Below are positions 40,090-48,553 of a stretch of 64,000 bases of DNA, piece after piece; within the stretch, counting starts at the first letter, position 1; each line of letters starts with the position of its first letter. The notes under the pieces are model-generated. The model was given only the letters and a program-made list of their open reading frames with translations, was not told the origin of the DNA and did no database searches. Made by a program: the position numbers and the translations under genes. This DNA comes from Mesorhizobium waimense (GTDB lineage: Bacteria; Pseudomonadota; Alphaproteobacteria; Rhizobiales; Rhizobiaceae): positions 1-64,000 of the forward strand of contig NZ_QZWZ01000016.1 in NCBI RefSeq assembly GCF_003601975.1, given 5' to 3'.

Positions 40090-40491
40090 CTAGCGCTTCG
40101 TGTGCATCGCTTCGTCATTGATCTCTATGAATATGCGCCGGTCTTTGGAGCCAACGCTGTAATTCCATTCATGCTCGATGAGAGACATAGCTTGGGTAAC
40201 GCGAGCGGCGGCGCGGGTCTCCCTGCATGAAAGTTTTAACAGGCTTAGTTTTCGGTATCGGCGTTGTCCGACTCCATGGCGCTGCGCCAACTGTCGCATG
40301 TCGCCGTCAAGCGCAACCAGGATGGCGTCGTTCGCCTCGGAAACAGCGCAAACCAATTGATCGGGCGAGCCAGTGGCGATGGCGTCGCGCAGATAAACAA
40401 CCGTGTGGCCAGCTTCTAAAAACATGCGACCCACTGAATCGGGAACGCCTTCATCGATGAACAGTTTGAGCGTGGGCCGCTTGGGGCTCAC
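40090..40491 (-). CDS. DUF5615 PIN-like toxin
   Basis: 133 residues starting at a GTG that overlaps the antitoxin stop codon (GTGA). The start LKLFIDEGVPDSVGRMFLEAGH holds the first acidic residue cluster of PIN-like nucleases. SPDQLVCAVSEANDAILVALDGDMRQLAQRHG is the DUF5615 core with the further Asp residues. It is expected to be a ribonuclease toxin kept in check by the upstream gene product. The C-terminal extension of about 40 residues is unusual. Confidence 0.82.
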   Translation of the reverse strand: MSPKRPTLKLFIDEGVPDSVGRMFLEAGHTVVYLRDAIATGSPDQLVCAVSEANDAILVALDGDMRQLAQRHGVGQRRYRKLSLLKLSCRETRAAARVTQAMSLIEHEWNYSVGSKDRRIFIEINDEAMHTKR

Positions 40492-41144
40492 GCAGCTTTT
40501 TCTTCCTGCCCATAGGAAATGGCGGCCCTTACATCCGCTTCCGACAGAGTCGGGTATTCCGAAAGGATCTGCTCAATTGTAAAGCCATCTTCGGAAAAAT
40601 GCTGAATCGCAGACACTGGTATTCTGGTTCCCGAAACAACTGCAGCATTGTGTGCGACGTACCGGTTTTTCTCGATGTGGCCGATCTGTTCCTCTGAGCG
40701 CGTAGAGAGAGCTTTCACATCGCGTCGGGTGTCGGAAACCACCATCTCCAGCGGGATGCCGATCATGTACTGGCCGGAGACCACTTCCTTCTGGCGCCCA
40801 TCATCTTCTGGATCGTCAAAGATGACCTTGCGATTGAAGACGTAGAGCGTAGTTCGCGACCAGGCGCCGTTATCCATCGTGCCCAGTCTCCGCGAGACAT
40901 GGCGAAGATGCTGAAGCGGTACGTTGTGCTGGTTTAGAAGGACAGCAAGAACTCGAAGCGCCGCCACATCCATGAACGAATAGATTCGGCTAAAGGGAAC
41001 CCGGCGATTGTCTGCCCCGTAGCTCGGCCGAAAGAACTCTGACCGGTCCCAATACCGGAGCCGGTGCGCCGTTATTCCGGTCAGTCGTGCCACCTGTTCT
41101 TCGGTGAACGCCGAGACGACCACATTTGTATCTGGCTTGGCCAT
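40488..41144 (-). CDS. MerR-like HTH plus DUF433 antitoxin
   Basis: 218 residues with two modules. Residues 10-75 form a MerR-type winged helix (FTEEQVARLTGITAHRLRYWDRSEFFRPSYG). Residues 155-210 form a DUF433 domain (GTRIPVSAIQHFSEDGFTIEQILSEYPTLSEADVRAAISY). DUF433 proteins are antitoxins paired with DUF5615 toxins. The extra MerR part probably binds the operon promoter. The operon lies inside element 1 and could stabilise it. Confidence 0.85.
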   Translation of the reverse strand: MAKPDTNVVVSAFTEEQVARLTGITAHRLRYWDRSEFFRPSYGADNRRVPFSRIYSFMDVAALRVLAVLLNQHNVPLQHLRHVSRRLGTMDNGAWSRTTLYVFNRKVIFDDPEDDGRQKEVVSGQYMIGIPLEMVVSDTRRDVKALSTRSEEQIGHIEKNRYVAHNAAVVSGTRIPVSAIQHFSEDGFTIEQILSEYPTLSEADVRAAISYGQEEKAA

Positions 41145-41279
41145 GCTGTGATCCTACGCTGCCTTTAGGGCCAGAAGAAGAGGCGATGGTTTCCGTATGA
41201 TGTAGCCTCGCCGCTTTCGGAAGCTTTAAAATCTAAGCCGCCCCCGAGAAAGCCCCCGGCAGCCGGGCCGCCTGATTTC

Positions 41280-41345
41280 TCAATGCAGCAGCAGCGCGCC
41301 GACGACGGCGCACGAGACGATGAAGGCGAGCCAGGCGATCATCAT
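41280..41345 (-). CDS. Possible 21-residue membrane peptide
   Basis: The ATG at 41345 overlaps the stop of the upstream gene. The frame encodes MMIAWLAFIVSCAVVGALLLH, essentially a single membrane helix, then stops. The overlap resembles the coupling seen throughout this element. Its small size makes the call uncertain. Confidence 0.35.
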   Translation of the reverse strand: MMIAWLAFIVSCAVVGALLLH

Positions 41346-41647
41346 GCGCTGCCGCCCGTTTCTGCCTTGGCGAGCAGCAGTTGGCCCATAAAGTCGATGG
41401 TGCCGACGACATCGGTGAAGAACTGTTGCGCCATCTCACAGGGCAACGCGAAGCGATGGATCGAGCCATCCGGCCGATGAAGCTGCAAGCCTAGCCATCG
41501 GCCATCCGGCGACGTACCGATCCAGTATTGATCGAAGGCGACAGCTTCGAAGTCTCCAAACTGTTCCATAAACGCCCGGCGATTGTTGGCGACGAGCTCG
41601 GCTGCCTCCGGTGGCGCTTCCCACCACTTTTCCGACCAACTGGTCAT
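41342..41647 (-). CDS. Hypothetical phage protein downstream of the tape measure
   Basis: 101 residues, soluble. It starts TSWSEKWWEAPPEAAELVANNRRAFMEQF and contains DQYWIGTSPDGRWLGLQLHRPDGS. It begins at the tape-measure stop codon, one base overlap, so it is probably a tail-related protein. I do not recognise the family. Confidence 0.6.
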   Translation of the reverse strand: MTSWSEKWWEAPPEAAELVANNRRAFMEQFGDFEAVAFDQYWIGTSPDGRWLGLQLHRPDGSIHRFALPCEMAQQFFTDVVGTIDFMGQLLLAKAETGGSA

Positions 41648-43887
41648 CAGCGGGGCCTCCGGCCGGCGCTGCTCGTCGCTTCAGCCAAGGCGAACTGCTG
41701 AAACCGCGTCACCGGGTCAGCCTGCCCGATCAGGTCGATGACATCCTGCACGGTCGTGCCGTATTGAAGCTTGATCAGCGTCGTCTTGCCAGTGAAGCCG
41801 GAGGCCGGCGCCAGATTGGTTTTTGCAAGGCCGCCACCGGCGAAACGCTGGACTGACATGGAGCGGTTGAACTGGTCGACGGCACCGCCGAGCGAAAATC
41901 CCTGAAGGCCTTTCAGCGAGGGCAGGAAGCCGTTATTCAGGGCATGAAAGAAATCGGCGCCGAGTGCCTTGACCACCTTCGCCCTTATCACGAATTCGCC
42001 GACGGACAGGCGAGCCATGATTGAATCGGAGGTCGACGTGCCCGGCCCGTTGGCCAGGAAGCCACCGCGCGCAAAGCCTTGTGAGCCGCCGCCGCCCGAG
42101 CCGCTGTCGCCACCCAGCCCGACGAGTTGTTTCAGCTTGTTGATGGCGGCCGAGATCCTGGCGATGATGTTGTCGATGAACGAACCGATGCGGCCCAAAG
42201 CCGACTGCGCCATCTGAACAACGCCATTCCAGACGGCAGATAGGCGCTGCTTGAGGCCATCGAACGCACTGACGATGCGGTTGACGACTTGGGTGGAGAT
42301 ATCGCCCAGGCGGGCGACCAAGCTGTTCCAGACCTCGACGACGGCCTCGACAGTCGCGTTGAAGGCATCAACGGCAAGTTGCTGGCCTTCCTGGAAGGCG
42401 CCGACGATGTTGTTCCATAGGCCGGTTGCGCCGTCCACAATCGCCTGCCAGGCGCCCGCAGCGCCATCGCTGATGAATTGCCAGGTGGCAGCGGCGCCGG
42501 CCTTGATATCCTCCCAAAAAACGCCGATCAGGACGCCGGCCGTAACCGCCGCTGCGGCGATGGCGAGCGGGATTCCTCCCACCAAGCCGGCCAGGAAGCC
42601 GATGCCCGCGACCACAGCGCCGATGGTCGAGGCAAGCAGGGCGAAGGCTCCGACAGCCGACAAAATAGCAGTGCCGAGCGCAAGTTCGCCGGCTGTGACA
42701 TCTGTGCCGAAAACTCGGTTGATCTGGTCGGCAACGAATTGCGCGCCCTCCCGCAGCAACCTGAACGCCGGCAGGATTAGGCCGTTGAAGACGCCAGCGA
42801 CATCATTGCCGAACTGGACGATGGCGGCGCCCCATTCCCTGATGAATGGCGATTTGATGTTTTGCGTGTTGCCGGACAGCAAGTGAAAGAGATCGCCGAG
42901 CGCGCCGGCCGTGACCTGCGCAACCTTCTGCCCGAAGGCGACAATGGCGACCCGGTTGTTGTTGATCTCATCGCGAAGCCCGGCGGCAAGCGTGGTGAAC
43001 AGCGGCGCGAACAGCAGACCCAATTGGATGCGCGTACCGCGTACCGACTTGCCGAGCGAAGCAACGGTGTCGTTGAAATCTTCGGCCGCCTTCGTCTGTT
43101 CGGGCGTGAAGACGATTCCAAGGCTTTCGGCTTCCTTGCCGAGATCGATGAGCCCCTTTTTCCCGGCATTCAAAAACGGCAAGAGTTCAGCGCCCGCCTT
43201 GCCGAACAACTCGATTGCCAATGCAGATTTCAGCGCACCGTCTGGCATCCTGGCGAAAGCATCGGAGACTTCGAGCAGGATCTGTTCGTTGGTCTTCAAC
43301 TTGCCGGAGGCGTCCCGAACGCTAATGCCGAGTTTGGTGAAGATGTCTGCAACCGGCTTTGCCGCCGCCGCCGCGTCCTTGGCCTTGGCCCCGAAGCGGG
43401 TGACATGAACGCCGACGTCCTCAATCGCCTTGCCGGCCTTGGTGCCCTGCGCCGCCGCTTCGGCAATCGCCCTGTTGAGCCGCGACATGCCGGAGACGAA
43501 CTGTTCCTGGCTGACATCGGCTTGACTAGCGGCGAATTCCAACCGGCCATAAGCGTCGATCTGCAGGCCGGTTTTCTGTGCTGCCTTGCCGGCAGCATCG
43601 GCGGCTTCAGAACCTGACTTGGCAAGGCCGAGCACCGCCGCGCCCGCGGCAGTAGCGCCCGCCGCCAGGCCGGTGCCCAGCAATGCCAGGTTCTTGCCGA
43701 GCGCGGCAAGGTCCGTGCGGGCTTTCGACAGGCTGGCCGAGAACTTCTGAAAGTCGGCCTTGCTCGCTGCCTGCTGAATGGCTTTGAACGCCGCTTCGCC
43801 GGTTTTTCCGAGCGCCAGGAGTTGGGCTTTGATGGTGTCGCCGCCGTCGAGCGCGATTCGTTGCGTGATTGTGGATTTGCCGGCCAT
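41647..43887 (-). CDS. Phage tail tape-measure protein
   Basis: 746 residues from the ATG at 43887 (MAGKSTITQRIALDGGDTIKAQ). The first half is helical and Ala/Lys-rich (KADFQKFSASLSKARTDLAALGKNLALLGTGLAAGATAAGAAVLGLAKSG). Two hydrophobic segments follow at about residues 430-480, then a long region with repeating Trp (AAATWQFISDGAAGAWQAIVDGATGLWNNIVGAFQEG), typical of tape measures. It sets tail length in phages. It is the only clear virion gene in the element, and no capsid, portal or large terminase gene is present. Confidence 0.88.
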   Translation of the reverse strand: MAGKSTITQRIALDGGDTIKAQLLALGKTGEAAFKAIQQAASKADFQKFSASLSKARTDLAALGKNLALLGTGLAAGATAAGAAVLGLAKSGSEAADAAGKAAQKTGLQIDAYGRLEFAASQADVSQEQFVSGMSRLNRAIAEAAAQGTKAGKAIEDVGVHVTRFGAKAKDAAAAAKPVADIFTKLGISVRDASGKLKTNEQILLEVSDAFARMPDGALKSALAIELFGKAGAELLPFLNAGKKGLIDLGKEAESLGIVFTPEQTKAAEDFNDTVASLGKSVRGTRIQLGLLFAPLFTTLAAGLRDEINNNRVAIVAFGQKVAQVTAGALGDLFHLLSGNTQNIKSPFIREWGAAIVQFGNDVAGVFNGLILPAFRLLREGAQFVADQINRVFGTDVTAGELALGTAILSAVGAFALLASTIGAVVAGIGFLAGLVGGIPLAIAAAAVTAGVLIGVFWEDIKAGAAATWQFISDGAAGAWQAIVDGATGLWNNIVGAFQEGQQLAVDAFNATVEAVVEVWNSLVARLGDISTQVVNRIVSAFDGLKQRLSAVWNGVVQMAQSALGRIGSFIDNIIARISAAINKLKQLVGLGGDSGSGGGGSQGFARGGFLANGPGTSTSDSIMARLSVGEFVIRAKVVKALGADFFHALNNGFLPSLKGLQGFSLGGAVDQFNRSMSVQRFAGGGLAKTNLAPASGFTGKTTLIKLQYGTTVQDVIDLIGQADPVTRFQQFALAEATSSAGRRPR

Positions 43888-43888
43888 G

Positions 43889-44278
43889 TCAGAAGCCCTT
43901 CGCAAGTTTGTCATTCGCCTTGGCAATCGCCTTATCCCAGGCATTCACTTTGGGCTTTTCGGGCTCCTTGGCCGTGGAAGCCGGAGCGCTCGCGCTTCCG
44001 AGATTGGCCTTGGATTTCGCGATGATGGCCTGTGCCGCCTCGCTTCGCTTTGTGCGAGTGCGCATGTTGGCTTCGAGCGATTCGTCGGGATACCGGCTCT
44101 GCAACATGGCGAGGTTCTCTTTCTCGCCGTCGGTGAGTTTCATGAACGTACCGTAGCCGCCGGTTTTGGCGCCCGTGGCGGTGAAAAAGGCGATGAGGTC
44201 TTCGGCCTGGGCGAAGGCAGAAGCGTCACCGTGCTCGACGGCGCGGCGCCAGTGGCTGGGGAAAGATGCGGGGACCAT
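43889..44278 (-). CDS. Phage tail-region hypothetical protein
   Basis: 129 residues from the ATG at 44278 (MVPASFPSHWRRAVEHGDASAFAQ). The second half is Ala/Lys-rich and flexible. The position just before the tape measure is that of tail-assembly chaperones, but the sequence does not show a family motif I recognise. It ends one base before the tape-measure start. Confidence 0.6.
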   Translation of the reverse strand: MVPASFPSHWRRAVEHGDASAFAQAEDLIAFFTATGAKTGGYGTFMKLTDGEKENLAMLQSRYPDESLEANMRTRTKRSEAAQAIIAKSKANLGSASAPASTAKEPEKPKVNAWDKAIAKANDKLAKGF

Positions 44279-44288
44279 TTTCAATTCC

Positions 44289-44768
44289 TCAAAGTTGGAG
44301 CTTCGCGGCGCTAACCGCGTCGCCCGTCTTGCGGGCCAGGATGGAAGCCGAAACAAGCCAGTCGATCACCCATGACGGGCGAAGCATAAAACCGGCGCCG
44401 GTCTCGAAATCGCCGCGCTCGACATAAGGACAGCCGGCACGAAGCCACGTCAGCACCGACGCGGCCGGCTCGCCGATGAGGTCGGCCATCTCGTCAAGCC
44501 TTACGGGCTTGGCCTCTGTGGAATGGACTTCCTGCCAGCTATCCAGACGGTCGAGCATAGCGGCAAGCGGACCGTCGGCAGGATCGAACTGCTTCGGTGG
44601 CTCGGCCTTCAGCGCCTTCAGAGCGGTTCGCAGATACCATGCGCGGTGGCCGCCTGTGACCACGCCATCGGCGGTGACACGATCGAGCGCGGCGGCAATT
44701 GTGCGACGGTCTCGGTTCAATTCAACGGCCAACGCGGAGATGCTGTAAAGGCTCGGGGTCATCGCCAT
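44289..44768 (-). CDS. HTH protein, Nu1/small-terminase-like
   Basis: 159 residues. Residues 8-30 (YSISALAVELNRDRRTIAAALDR) form a helix-turn-helix of the kind found in phage DNA-packaging (Nu1) and related proteins. A second similar unit appears around LDEMADLIGEPAASVLTWLRAGCPY. No large terminase gene is present nearby. It could be a packaging remnant or a regulator. Confidence 0.6.
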   Translation of the reverse strand: MAMTPSLYSISALAVELNRDRRTIAAALDRVTADGVVTGGHRAWYLRTALKALKAEPPKQFDPADGPLAAMLDRLDSWQEVHSTEAKPVRLDEMADLIGEPAASVLTWLRAGCPYVERGDFETGAGFMLRPSWVIDWLVSASILARKTGDAVSAAKLQL

Positions 44769-45126
44769 TGTTCACACTTTCGCTGCCCTGTGGTGGAACA
44801 CGTTCACAATCCTGTGGCTAGGGGGAGCATGTGCTACGCCGCCCCGCATACGGTTTGACGGCCGGGGAGGACCCGTCAGAGTTGCAGGGTGCGGGCCGGA
44901 TGCAACCGCTGAGCAACACCCGGCCCTGTGCCTCTGCTGCAGACTGACAGGAATGCCGCTGTGGCAATCTGAGATGCAGGCAGAGCAGCAGCACCAAGTG
45001 CCACCCTGCCTGCTATGCCCGAGCGCAATGACGAAAAAGCCACGGGCAATTGGCGAGACCGGCCGACGGTTTGCCGCCCGGTCTCTTGTTGCAATGCGGG
45101 AAGGATCACCCATTGCTCTGCTTAAC
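44769..45126. other. Intergenic region inside element 1 with a hairpin
   Basis: 358 bases without a supported gene. The main structure is a stem GAGACCGG/CCGGTCTC at 45055-45085, placed just after the stop of the coiled-coil gene at 45127, probably its terminator although the T-run is weak. Short open frames here are unlike protein. Confidence 0.4.
45055..45085 (-). terminator. Terminator-like hairpin after the coiled-coil gene
   Basis: GAGACCGG at 45055-45062 pairs with CCGGTCTC at 45078-45085. It is 42 bases downstream of the leftward gene ending at 45127. There is no long T-run on the minus strand. Confidence 0.45.
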
Positions 45127-46254
45127 CTATGAGATCTGTATGCCGAGCACTGCCTGTGCATCAGCATCGGTGCGGCGGTCGATGCGCGTGCCGCTCAACT
45201 CTGCCTGATCGATCAGGGCTTCCTCGTCACGCTCTAGGCCATGCAGGCGTGCGGTAAGCTCTGCCTCGGCTGATGCGCGGTCATTGTCAGAGATCCCGGT
45301 GCCGTCGGCGACCGCGTCGATCTCCTTGTTGATGGCTGCGATCAGCGCGTCACGGTTCACCCAAGTGGTAAAGGCAAGGGCCGCGAACAGATCGCGGGAA
45401 ATGTTGGACTGGCTGCGAGGCTCAAGCGAGAGGGCGAAGCGGACTTGCTCGCCGTGGTCGAGCAGGCTCAGGACAGACGGGCGGCCATCGGCGGCAAGAC
45501 GCTCGATCTGTTCCTTGGCCTTGGCCTTGGCTGCCGCCACTGTGATCGGTCGGGCGCGCAAATCGTTGAGGTCGGCCAACGCCACGGCCCGCTCCTGTCG
45601 AACGCGCTCGATTGCCTCGACGGTGGTTTCGCCCTTTCGCAACTTAGGCGCCGCTCCCTGATAGGGGATGATCTTGGAACCGGGCGGGAGTGCCTTCAGC
45701 CAGCGCTCCAGGTTGGAGTCGAGCAGTCCGGCCAGCGCCCGGGAGCGTCCCGATTTCTCGCTCTGCTGTTCGACGAGACGATTGTGGATTTCCGTCAACC
45801 TGGCGTGCTTGCGCTTCGTCTCGTCGATCCGGGCAAGGAACGCCTTGGCCGATGACGTCGGCTCACGACCGGCGCGTTCGTCGCTGGCGAAATGGATGTT
45901 GCGGTTATACTCGCTTTCGAGCTTCTGAATTTCATGAAAAGCCTTCAGCTTGTCGATGTGGGAATCGTTGATCCTATCGAACATCGGCTGGACCAGGTCA
46001 TGGGCTGCCGTCCGTTCATCGCGCAGGCGCAGCAGCTTTGCGCGCGCTGGCTTCGGCAGGCGGTCGGCGGGATCAGTGCCATCATCAACAAACGCCCACA
46101 TGAAGCCGTCAGCCGTGGCGTATGGCTTGAAGTTGCTGGCCTCGCCGTTGGCAATCGCAATCGCGCGGTCCCAGCCGATGCCGCCGCCGTTACCGTCGCC
46201 CCTTGCGGAAACGCGCCGTGGCGTATGGTCTTCTCGATAGCTGCCGTATGGCAT
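45127..46254 (-). CDS. Large coiled-coil hypothetical protein of element 1
   Basis: 375 residues from the ATG at 46254 (MPYGSYREDHTPRRVSARGDGNGGG). Residues 80-170 and 210-260 are highly charged helices predicted to form coiled coils (LRLRDERTAAHDLV, RKHARLTEIHNRLVEQQSEK, VEAIERVRQERAVALADLNDLRARP). No catalytic motif is seen. It resembles accessory proteins in rhizobial prophages without known function. Confidence 0.65.
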   Translation of the reverse strand: MPYGSYREDHTPRRVSARGDGNGGGIGWDRAIAIANGEASNFKPYATADGFMWAFVDDGTDPADRLPKPARAKLLRLRDERTAAHDLVQPMFDRINDSHIDKLKAFHEIQKLESEYNRNIHFASDERAGREPTSSAKAFLARIDETKRKHARLTEIHNRLVEQQSEKSGRSRALAGLLDSNLERWLKALPPGSKIIPYQGAAPKLRKGETTVEAIERVRQERAVALADLNDLRARPITVAAAKAKAKEQIERLAADGRPSVLSLLDHGEQVRFALSLEPRSQSNISRDLFAALAFTTWVNRDALIAAINKEIDAVADGTGISDNDRASAEAELTARLHGLERDEEALIDQAELSGTRIDRRTDADAQAVLGIQIS

Positions 46255-46329
46255 GTTGCGCTCCAATTCGTGAATGTTGGTGAGATCATAGCAGGTCGGA
46301 TTTGGCCGCCTCAGAATGAAGACGCGTTA

Positions 46330-46794
46330 TCAGTCCTGAACAATTTCAATGAGATAGGCAGGGCTCAAGACGCGCCCGCCGGACAGTTTCAGCACCGACC
46401 ACAACAATCCAGCGCGCGTTCCGATATCTTCCGGGCAGCGTTCGCAAGTTCGAAGCGTCGGCCAATGCCAGGACGCGAACTGCTCCAACTCGTCGAGCAT
46501 GGCGTCGATGACATTGCCGCCGGCAGCATCTTCTCCGAGGTCACCGGCAAGGGCTCGAATGGCTTGGTCGCGGTCGGCGATCTGAAGCGCGCGCCGTGCG
46601 GATGTCTGGCCCTTGCCGGCACGCACTCCCAGCGTGGAATCGATCGAGGTGCCGTCGAGGAGGTAGCGGTCGATCGCATCGGCCAGGGGTTCGGCGTCCT
46701 CGGGATCGATCGGCCTGCCTTCACGGAGACGACTACAGATGCGCCGGAGACGCAGGCCAGCCTCGGTTGCATGTTGGCGGGCGGGAACCGTCAT
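46330..46794 (-). CDS. Hypothetical protein of element 1
   Basis: 154 residues. It begins TVPARQHATEAGLRLRRICSRLREGRPIDPEDAEPLADAIDRYLLDG. A helical region follows, then a CERCPEDIGTR turn that could bind metal with few ligands. I do not recognise the family. It lies upstream of the coiled-coil gene on the same strand. Confidence 0.6.
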   Translation of the reverse strand: MTVPARQHATEAGLRLRRICSRLREGRPIDPEDAEPLADAIDRYLLDGTSIDSTLGVRAGKGQTSARRALQIADRDQAIRALAGDLGEDAAGGNVIDAMLDELEQFASWHWPTLRTCERCPEDIGTRAGLLWSVLKLSGGRVLSPAYLIEIVQD

Positions 46795-46874
46795 GGCCTC
46801 GCCCCCGCGTCACGGCGCGAGCCGCCGCTGCCCACAATTACGGAACGAACCGGTCCGCCGTGAGTTAGCCAATC

Positions 46875-47063
46875 ATGATAAACACCATGAAACCCCACCA
46901 GGCCGATATTTTGGCGTCGGAACTCGCCAATGCCAGGGAGCGCATCAATCGCACCGAGCTCGCGATTGAACGCACAGAAGAAATGCTGGCCGAGAATCTC
47001 GCGCTGCGCGGCAGGATACGAACTGCTGTCGAAGCTGCAGAGCGCTTTAGCTTTCGAGGGTAA
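46875..47063 (+). CDS. Small coiled-coil protein, paralogue of 54412-54648
   Basis: 62 residues, one of very few rightward genes in element 1. It reads MKPHQADILASELANARERINRTELAIERTEEMLAENLALRGRIRTAVEAAERF. The protein at 54412 follows the same plan: PH-x-I-A-x-L-x-x-A-R-x-R-x-N-R-x-x-L-A-x-E-x-x-E-E-M-L then GRIR. It forms a single amphipathic helix or coiled coil. Function unknown. Confidence 0.55.
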   Translation: MINTMKPHQADILASELANARERINRTELAIERTEEMLAENLALRGRIRTAVEAAERFSFRG

Positions 47064-47184
47064 AGCGCCATCGGCGCGTCTTGGCGCCTCTTTCCTCCCA
47101 AGCCCCTTTGCGGCGCTGGTGACGAACGCGAACTTTCGCGATTGATCCTCTAAAGTTTCAGTTTCGGTCTTTCGTATTGTTTCG

Positions 47185-47210
47185 GTCTCCGTCTCCGTCT
47201 CCGTCTCCGT
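47185..47210 (-). repeat. Hexanucleotide tandem repeat (GAGACG on the minus strand)
   Basis: GTCTCC is repeated four times at 47185-47208, flanked by looser copies. On the minus strand the repeat encodes Thr-Glu pairs in the frame of the replication-type gene at 47247, just after two stop codons. The tract is a probable site of length change by slippage. Confidence 0.75.
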
Positions 47211-47246
47211 ATATCGATAGTCCTTCGATACCCTATCCATGGGCTA

Positions 47247-47747
47247 TCACCGCTGCATGATGCGAGTGTTGAGCAAACGGCTCTGGGTATTGGCTGCGCT
47301 TGACAAACCTGCCCGTTCCGCAGAGCCAGCGGCTTCTGCAGCCTCGCCCAATTCCGTGCCCATGAAGTCGGCGTCCACCTTCTCCCTGAGCATCTCGCTC
47401 TCGATCTTGTCGACTTGCGCCCGGATGGCCTTGGCGTACTTCCAAGAGCCCTTCGAGTTGTGCTTGAACCAGCGCTCGACGTAGATCTCGTTCGTGTCGG
47501 CATCGGTGATGATGAGCCCAGCCTCTTCCACGGTCGACAGATAGCGCTGGTACTTCTCCAGGGGCCAATGCGGTCCAAGGTCTGCGCACGCATAGCCAGG
47601 CCTGATTTGCGAACATCCGCAGCTTGTCTGGTGCGGTCCGGTCAGCAAGTAGAGGAACAGCGACCGACCGCTGTCATCGAGGCCCAGGTAACGCCTGGAG
47701 CTATGAAGCCCAGGCGCCACCATCGTAAAGTTGCGAGTGTTGCTCAT
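47247..47747 (-). CDS. Phage replication-type protein, possibly truncated
   Basis: 166 residues. It begins SNTRNFTMVAPGLHSSRRYLGLDDSGRSLFLYLLTGPHQTSCGC, with PHWPLEKYQRYLSTVEEAGLIITDADTNEIYVERWF following, a winged-helix arrangement of phage replication initiators. It stops with two successive stop codons. In the same frame, beyond them, come DRVSKDYRYTETETETETET residues of the kind that link the two halves of such proteins, so the C-terminal half appears lost. Start overlaps the preceding gene by four bases. Confidence 0.7.
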   Translation of the reverse strand: MSNTRNFTMVAPGLHSSRRYLGLDDSGRSLFLYLLTGPHQTSCGCSQIRPGYACADLGPHWPLEKYQRYLSTVEEAGLIITDADTNEIYVERWFKHNSKGSWKYAKAIRAQVDKIESEMLREKVDADFMGTELGEAAEAAGSAERAGLSSAANTQSRLLNTRIMQR

Positions 47748-48061
47748 GCGGCACCGCCGATCTGGCCGGCGATCCGCCGGAGGAGCGCCGTTACCGACGA
47801 CTCCGCCTCAATCGCCATGGGAATAGGGTCTCCCATCTCGATTGGCTTCACCTCCCTGTATTGAGACAGCATCTCTCGATTGCGCCGCCAGTCAGCTTCG
47901 GTCTCGGAATGCCAGCTTGAGAAGATGTTTTCGCCTGCCGACCAGCGGACACGATGATGAGGGCAGAAGCACCAATGCGACTTGTGGACGTTCGCCCAAT
48001 GGGCTTCGCCGCACTGTGGGCAGCCGCCGAAGTATTCCTCGCACACAAGCTTCGTGCTCAT
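47744..48061 (-). CDS. Small zinc-ribbon-like phage protein
   Basis: 105 residues from the ATG at 48061. CGGCPQCG-type spacing (GGCPQCGEAHWANVH, then HWCFCPHHRVRW) suggests a Cys4/His metal site. Coupled by ATGA overlaps to both neighbours. Probably a nucleic-acid-binding accessory protein; the family is not recognised. Confidence 0.65.
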   Translation of the reverse strand: MSTKLVCEEYFGGCPQCGEAHWANVHKSHWCFCPHHRVRWSAGENIFSSWHSETEADWRRNREMLSQYREVKPIEMGDPIPMAIEAESSVTALLRRIAGQIGGAA

Positions 48062-48390
48062 GACGCGGCCTCGCAGCGCAGCCGGCGGTGCTCTGCAACA
48101 TGATGGCGACGACATAGAAACCGCCCGCGCAAGGGCTGGTCGTAATGCTCCGGATCATGATGGAAATCGGCTTTCTCTTCGCCGCAGACTTCGCAGCCCT
48201 GCCTAACGAGAAGGCCCCGGCGAATGGCCGACGCAACCGCGACGTGAGCCCAGCGGGCAAGGGGATGGTTGTCCCTCCACCGGGCTTGAGGTGTGGTGCC
48301 GGAAGCGTTAGAAGTGCGTGTCGACTTTCCTTTGCCGCTGCTCCCGATGCTAGTCGGGGCGGCGGCTTCCATTTCAGGAGGCCCGCGCAT
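48058..48390 (-). CDS. Small HNH-like zinc protein
   Basis: 110 residues from the ATG at 48390, with GGGAGG six bases upstream. The C-terminal part has CEVCG, then HHDPEHYDQPL, then CRRHH, the spacing of HNH-type zinc modules in phages. It could be a small nuclease or a DNA-binding protein. The start lies within the end of the preceding small gene. Confidence 0.65.
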   Translation of the reverse strand: MRGPPEMEAAAPTSIGSSGKGKSTRTSNASGTTPQARWRDNHPLARWAHVAVASAIRRGLLVRQGCEVCGEEKADFHHDPEHYDQPLRGRFLCRRHHVAEHRRLRCEAAS

Positions 48391-48553
48391 TGGCGCCTCC
48401 CTTCACGATCTTGAACAGTTCGAGGGCTTCAGCCGGCGTCAGCCGAAAGCGCTGCGCCAGCCATTCGCGAACGGTCCAGCCGTCCTTGCCTTCGCCGGCA
48501 TAGGCGACGAAAAACGAGGCCTTTTCGATAAGGTCGTCGGTGAAGGTCATCAT
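48374..48553 (-). CDS. 59-residue phage protein
   Basis: A short frame from the ATG at 48553: TFTDDLIEKASFFVAYAGEG, then WTVREWLAQRFRLTPAEALELFKIVKGG. It overlaps both neighbours (the 48550 gene by 4 bases, the HNH gene by 17), so it fits the coupled chain. Helical, soluble, unknown function. Confidence 0.6.
   Translation of the reverse strand: MMTFTDDLIEKASFFVAYAGEGKDGWTVREWLAQRFRLTPAEALELFKIVKGGANARAS

Noticed and set aside
39937..40230. Rightward frame of 97 codons before and inside the toxin gene
   Set aside because: More than half is antisense to the well-supported DUF5615 gene, and it has no good ribosome site.
44772..45167. Leftward frames in the gap after the coiled-coil gene
   Set aside because: They cross the terminator-like hairpin and have a Cys/Ser-rich, unlikely composition.
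47185..47208. Possible CRISPR-like short repeat
   Set aside because: It is a plain six-base tandem repeat with no spacers, and no cas genes are present.
46791..47240. 149-codon leftward frame with a Thr-Glu repeat
   Set aside because: Only the first part after the tandem stops looks meaningful, as a lost extension of the replication gene; the rest is antisense to the small coiled-coil gene.
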